A stretch of 64,000 nt of DNA. It comes from Ascaphus truei (lineage: Eukaryota; Chordata; Amphibia; Anura; Ascaphidae). Both the position numbers and the translations under genes were made by a program. The stretch spans positions 226,775,798 to 226,839,797 of the forward strand of contig CM071568.1 of the NCBI GenBank assembly GCA_036426205.1, in the 5' to 3' direction. Under the pieces are notes generated by a model that searched no databases, was not told the origin of the DNA, and saw nothing but the letters and a program-made list of their open reading frames with translations. Below, piece after piece: positions 27,601 to 32,947 of the stretch. Position 1 is the stretch's first letter. The number at the start of each line of letters is the position of its first letter.

Positions 27601-30600
27601 CAATGATCTTAGAGAAGCAATTGTTGCTGCCCATCAATCTGGGAAGGGTTATAAGGCCATTTCCAAACAATTTAAAGTCCATCATTCTACAGTGAGAAAG
27701 ATTATTCAAAAGTGGAAAACAGTCAAGACAGTTGCCAATCTTCCCAGGAGTGGACGTCCCAGAAAATTCACCCCAAGGTCAGACCGTGCAATGCTCAGAG
27801 AAATTGCAAAAAAAACAAGAGTTACATCTCAGACTCTACAGGCCTCAGTTAGCATGTTAAATGTTAAAGTTCATGACAGTACAATTAGAAAAAGACTGAA
27901 CAAGTATGGTTTGTTTGGAAGGGTTGCCAGGAGAAAGCCTCTTCTCTCTAAAAAGAACATGGCAGCACGGCTTAGGTTTGCAAAGTTGCATCTGGACAAA
28001 CCACAAGACTTCTGGAACAATGTTCTTTGGACAGACGAGACAAAAGTGGAGATGTTTGGCCATAATGCACAGCGCCACGTTTGGCGAACACTAAACACAG
28101 CCTATCAGCACAAACACCTCATACCAGCTGTCAAGCACAGTGGTGGAGGGGTTATGATTTGGGCTTGTTTTGCAGCCACAGGACCTGGGAACCTTGCAGT
28201 CATTGAGTCAACCATGAACTCCTCTGTATACCAAAGTATTCTAGAGTCAAATGTGAGGCCATCTATCCGACAGCTAAAGCTTGGCCGAAATTGGGTCATG
28301 CAACAGGACAATGATCCCAAGCACACCAGCAAATCTACAACAGAATGGCTGAAAAAGAAAAGAATCAAGGTGTTGCAATGGCCCAGTCCAAGTCCAGACC
28401 TCAACCCGATTGAAATGCTGTGGCGGGACCTTAAAAAAGCAGTGCATAAACAAATGCCCACAAACCTCAATGAACTGAAGCAACGTTGAAAAGAAGAGTG
28501 GGCCAAAATTCCTCCACAACGATGTGAGAGACTGATAAAGTCATACAGAAAACAATTACTTCAAGTTATTGCTGCTAAAGGTGGTTCTACAAGGTATTGA
28601 ATCATAAGGTATACTTAGTTTTTCACACATGGCTTCTCCATTTTGGCTTTATTTTTGTTAAATAAATCATGACACGGTGTAATATGTCATGTGTTGTTGT
28701 TCATGAGGTTGTATTTACCTAATTTTAAGACCTGCTAAGGAACACATGATTGTTATTATGTCCTGATATGTAAAACCATAGAATTCAAAGAGGGTGTACT
28801 TTCTTTTTCACACAACTGTATATATATATACATATATATATATTTTATTATACACACACACACATATACAACGTTCTTACCAACCTGCAGTGTAAAGTGC
28901 TTCTACTCTTTCCAGGTACTCATTTATCTTGTCCTGAATATTCTCCAGCGTTGACCCTGCCATGCCAGCATAAATCAGGGCTTGTGCTGCTTCCTGTTAA
29001 ATACAAGAAATATTTAGGCAATGGTTCCCTTTTCCTGACAGATGGCCTCATGTCTGCGATAGGCAGGTACGTGCATTATTCACCAACAGATCTTCCCTTC
29101 ATTCTTTTAGTGGCTCACAACTTTTATATACTCTGAGGCCTTTGTTTTGGACGAAAATCCTCATATTTCAGCACAAATGGATGCTTTGGTTTATATAGAA
29201 TTTACCCACAAATCCTCAAAAGGCAGGTTGACGATTTTGAATGAATAAACCTATGTTCAAAATCATCAACTTGCGGACTTGTGGGTAACCCCTTTGCTGC
29301 CAACGGTGACTGCATCCCATTACATTACATTGGAAGGTGTTGGAGGCCTTTCTGGAAGCAGACAGGTTACACTTGCAAATGCTTGTTTCATGTACTGATC
29401 AAATACTACTTTGAATAAAACGCCTGGATGCCGTGTCCAAAGTAAGTAGCAGTGTATCTACAAAAGGGAAAGTCAGTAGGCCACATTGAATAAGAGTACA
29501 GGGGGCCCACTTTCCGTGGGTTACAACCGACCTTATAGCGCTCCACCATTTTAGGGATGCCTTGTGGAAAAACTACAAAGTAACTGGCACTACCAAGGAA
29601 CTTAATAACTATAGCCCCACCCACTCCCAACACTGCCCACAATTTTCAATTTGTCACAGTATCTAGAGGGGAGATTACACAAGCGCTCCTCAAATTAAAA
29701 CTAAGCAGCCGATGTGGACCTGACCTACTGCAATCAAAAATAAATAAATTGCTACTCGTATTGCACACGCATATCGCCTTTCTTGATTGAGTCGCTGGCA
29801 AGAAAAATACCAGGAGGCCCTTACAAATGTTAATGGGGGGGGGGGAGAGAATATACAGATCCCACTACGCTAAGTGTCTCTGGTGCCGCTGCCACCCACA
29901 GTCATGCGACCATGGGGGTCACGGCACTGGAGGATTAATGCGATCGTGGCAGATAATGTCTCTGGCAGAGATCTTTGCTTCTTTGACCTCGGCGCTGGAG
30001 ACATTGAGTCTTGCTACATCTGTTCTGGTTGATGTCACAAATCCTGTTTGTTGCACAAATGCACAGCACGGACTGTGATCAATGAGTCGTACAATGATAA
30101 TTAGGCTACGTGTAAATATACACATTCTGCGTAATGCCCAACTAACCGATTTAAAAGCAGAAATTCCTTTTCACTTGCTGTACAACTGCTCCAAATTCCT
30201 GAAAAGTTTCAAGACACAGAAATGCCATGCTAGAATACGGGGAGTGTCTCTGACACTCACCCGCTAACTGGCTGTTCTGTCCATTTTAATAAATGATCTC
30301 CTGAATCGGGTGTCATAGTTAAAACGATGTCTGAATATAGACTGAGTTATGATAACTACCTTCTTATATGAACCATATAATTGTGAAGATATGAGGTTCA
30401 GAGGTCTGAATTATAATCTATTTCTCAGTTACAGACCAATTTTGATTGTACCGCCTTTAAAACTCCAGTGTATGTATGCATGAACGGTATATGTATGTAT
30501 GTATGCACAGATGTAGCCAGCCTTAATGATCACGGCCCGCACAGTAACTCTGCGGGAGGTCCCATTGAAAGAAATGGACCCTCCACAGCACAGTTGTGGC

Positions 30601-32880
30601 TGCCACCTCCCCCAGCGCATCGGTTTTGCGCCATTTCACCCGCTGTGCCAGGGATAGTAAGGCTGGCTACATCTGTGTGTATACTGTATAAACATACACA
30701 CAAAATGATTAGAAGTTATACCATTCTCTGGGTACATACTCTTAATGATCTCTGCAAACCATTCGTCAAACTCACATAATAAATAAACTGTAAAAGCATG
30801 GGGATAAGGGATCTTGCAATTCATTTTAAATTCATTGTGTGAGAATTTCTGCCAAGAGCAAAAAAAGAAATGCCACATTGATTTGTCTTTTACATATTGA
30901 AAATTGATTTGGATAACGTAATGCAACATCTATGATCATTCTTAAGACAACACTAGCAATGTAACTATGTACAACACGCATGTTGCTTTGACTCCACAGG
31001 AAATGAGAAGGGGATATTTTATCCTTCATGTAAATGAATAGAGCGAGGTGTGTGCTAGTTGTTTCACGTAAGGTCCGGGCACGTGTCCCTAATATGCTGC
31101 TGTCAAAACACACACACCCAGCTCTTTACATACCTGTCAGCTTAGGCTCCCTGCTCAGCAATCAGATAGGAAATTAACATAGTGGAAAATAATTCTACTT
31201 CCTTGTGATCTCATCTAACACCAACTGGATACAAATAAGCCTTTAACAGCACGATTTGCGGATAATTATACCTGACGTGCTTCTGCATTTTAATGGGTTT
31301 TAAGAGGAATAAACCTGCAACCTTTATGTTTCATATATGTGATATAACACATACATGTATTTATTTGAAACAGATATGAGATCATAGATATTAAAGCAGC
31401 AATTCATTCAAAATCATGTAGCGGTTTTAAAAAAACATATATAAATTCGGTTGTGTAGTATTAGATAATACTTATTGCATTTTTGTCCCCACACTTTATG
31501 CCCTTTGCAATTATTTTTATATGTACTAAGCTTCCTCGGGTTGCCATAGCAACCATTTAGGACGCTATACCACTTCCCAGGCAGCCATATTGTGTGCCCT
31601 TAGAAGCAGGATCTTCGCCGATCGATCACAGGAGATCGGATTGATCGGCAGCTTAGATAATTGCATTGGCATGAAAGCCAGGAAAACAACTAAAACAATT
31701 AAGAAATGCCCCTAAATTAAAAAAAAAGCTTGTGCAGATTTTTTTCCTCTCTAAAAAGCAGCAATAAAGTACCTACTCACCTAGTGTAAAAGGCAGATAA
31801 CTTATGTTTTTCAGATATCTAACGCTGTGGGTGTAGTTTTGCATGGAGGAGTGCACGTCAGCTTCATTTTACAGCTTCAGTGTATACACCTGTTTAAGTT
31901 GTCTATCAGCGGTGCTGGATTTTTTTGGGAGGGCGCGAGCCTTTGCAGAGACCCCGCGCTCTTCCCCGAGGCATTTAAATGTAATGCCGGGGGATCGCGT
32001 GAGGCCTCTGCAACTCACTTACCGGGGTCCTGCAGAGCTGCAAAGACGCGTTGCCATGTGGAGTGCCGTCACGCGTCTGTTTCCATGGCTACGGGGTCAC
32101 GCCACATGACCCCTCGGCGTCATTTGACGCCGCCATACTAGGTGAGAGGGGCGTGAAAGCGAGGGGGAGCAAGAAGGGGGGCGGAGCTCAAAAAAGTTTG
32201 TGCTCCCCTGGTCTATACAATCCTTAGTTTGTGGTCCCTAGCCTGGCTTTTTCACCCCATCATTCCACAAATGAAAACAATGATATGCAGCAGGGGTGTG
32301 CGGCGGGTACGGAGGCCCCCCGCTCCTCCCCAAAGCATTTAAATTAAATGCCGGCGGACCACGTGAGGCCTCTGTAACTCACTTACCGTGTCTCCGACGG
32401 CTTCGGACGACGCGTCACCACGGCAACGCTGCATTAAATGACGCCGGAGACAAGGTAAGGGGGGACACCAGCTGGGGGGCGCAGACTGAAAAATTTGTCA
32501 CCCCTGATATTCAGTATGCATTTTACTCAATAATGTATATAATGTGTTTGTGTGGTTTAGGAGTCCCTAACCTTTTTCTTTCACATATCTTGTGAAATTA
32601 TTTGTCCTTTCGTTGTAAGCACAGGAAGGATTATGGGTCAGTGACCTTTGGCCCTGTTTTGAGATGCTTCAGGGTGGCTTGACGGTTTCACTGTTAATCT
32701 TTTCACTGCCACAGCATTGCGTTGCAGTCCTCTCCATCAGCAAAAGGGTTAACAGTGTAGGATATGTATTAGGGCTTATTCTATATCTGCCAAAGTGGCC
32801 TTTAGAAATCAATGGGGATTTTCAGGCCCAAAAGACCACTCCGGCAGATATAGAATAAACCCTGTTGGTGAGAAATGAGT

Positions 32881-32947
<67 letters not shown>

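Larger units (their letters stand above)
26532..28884. other. CAPN7 intron 2
   Basis: More than two thirds of this intron is the Tc1-like element 27212-28818. The rest holds a hammerhead-like motif at 27002-27033, TA repeats (26555-26580, 28817-28865) and a TTAAAGCAGCAATTC MITE end near 26672. Confidence 0.6.
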
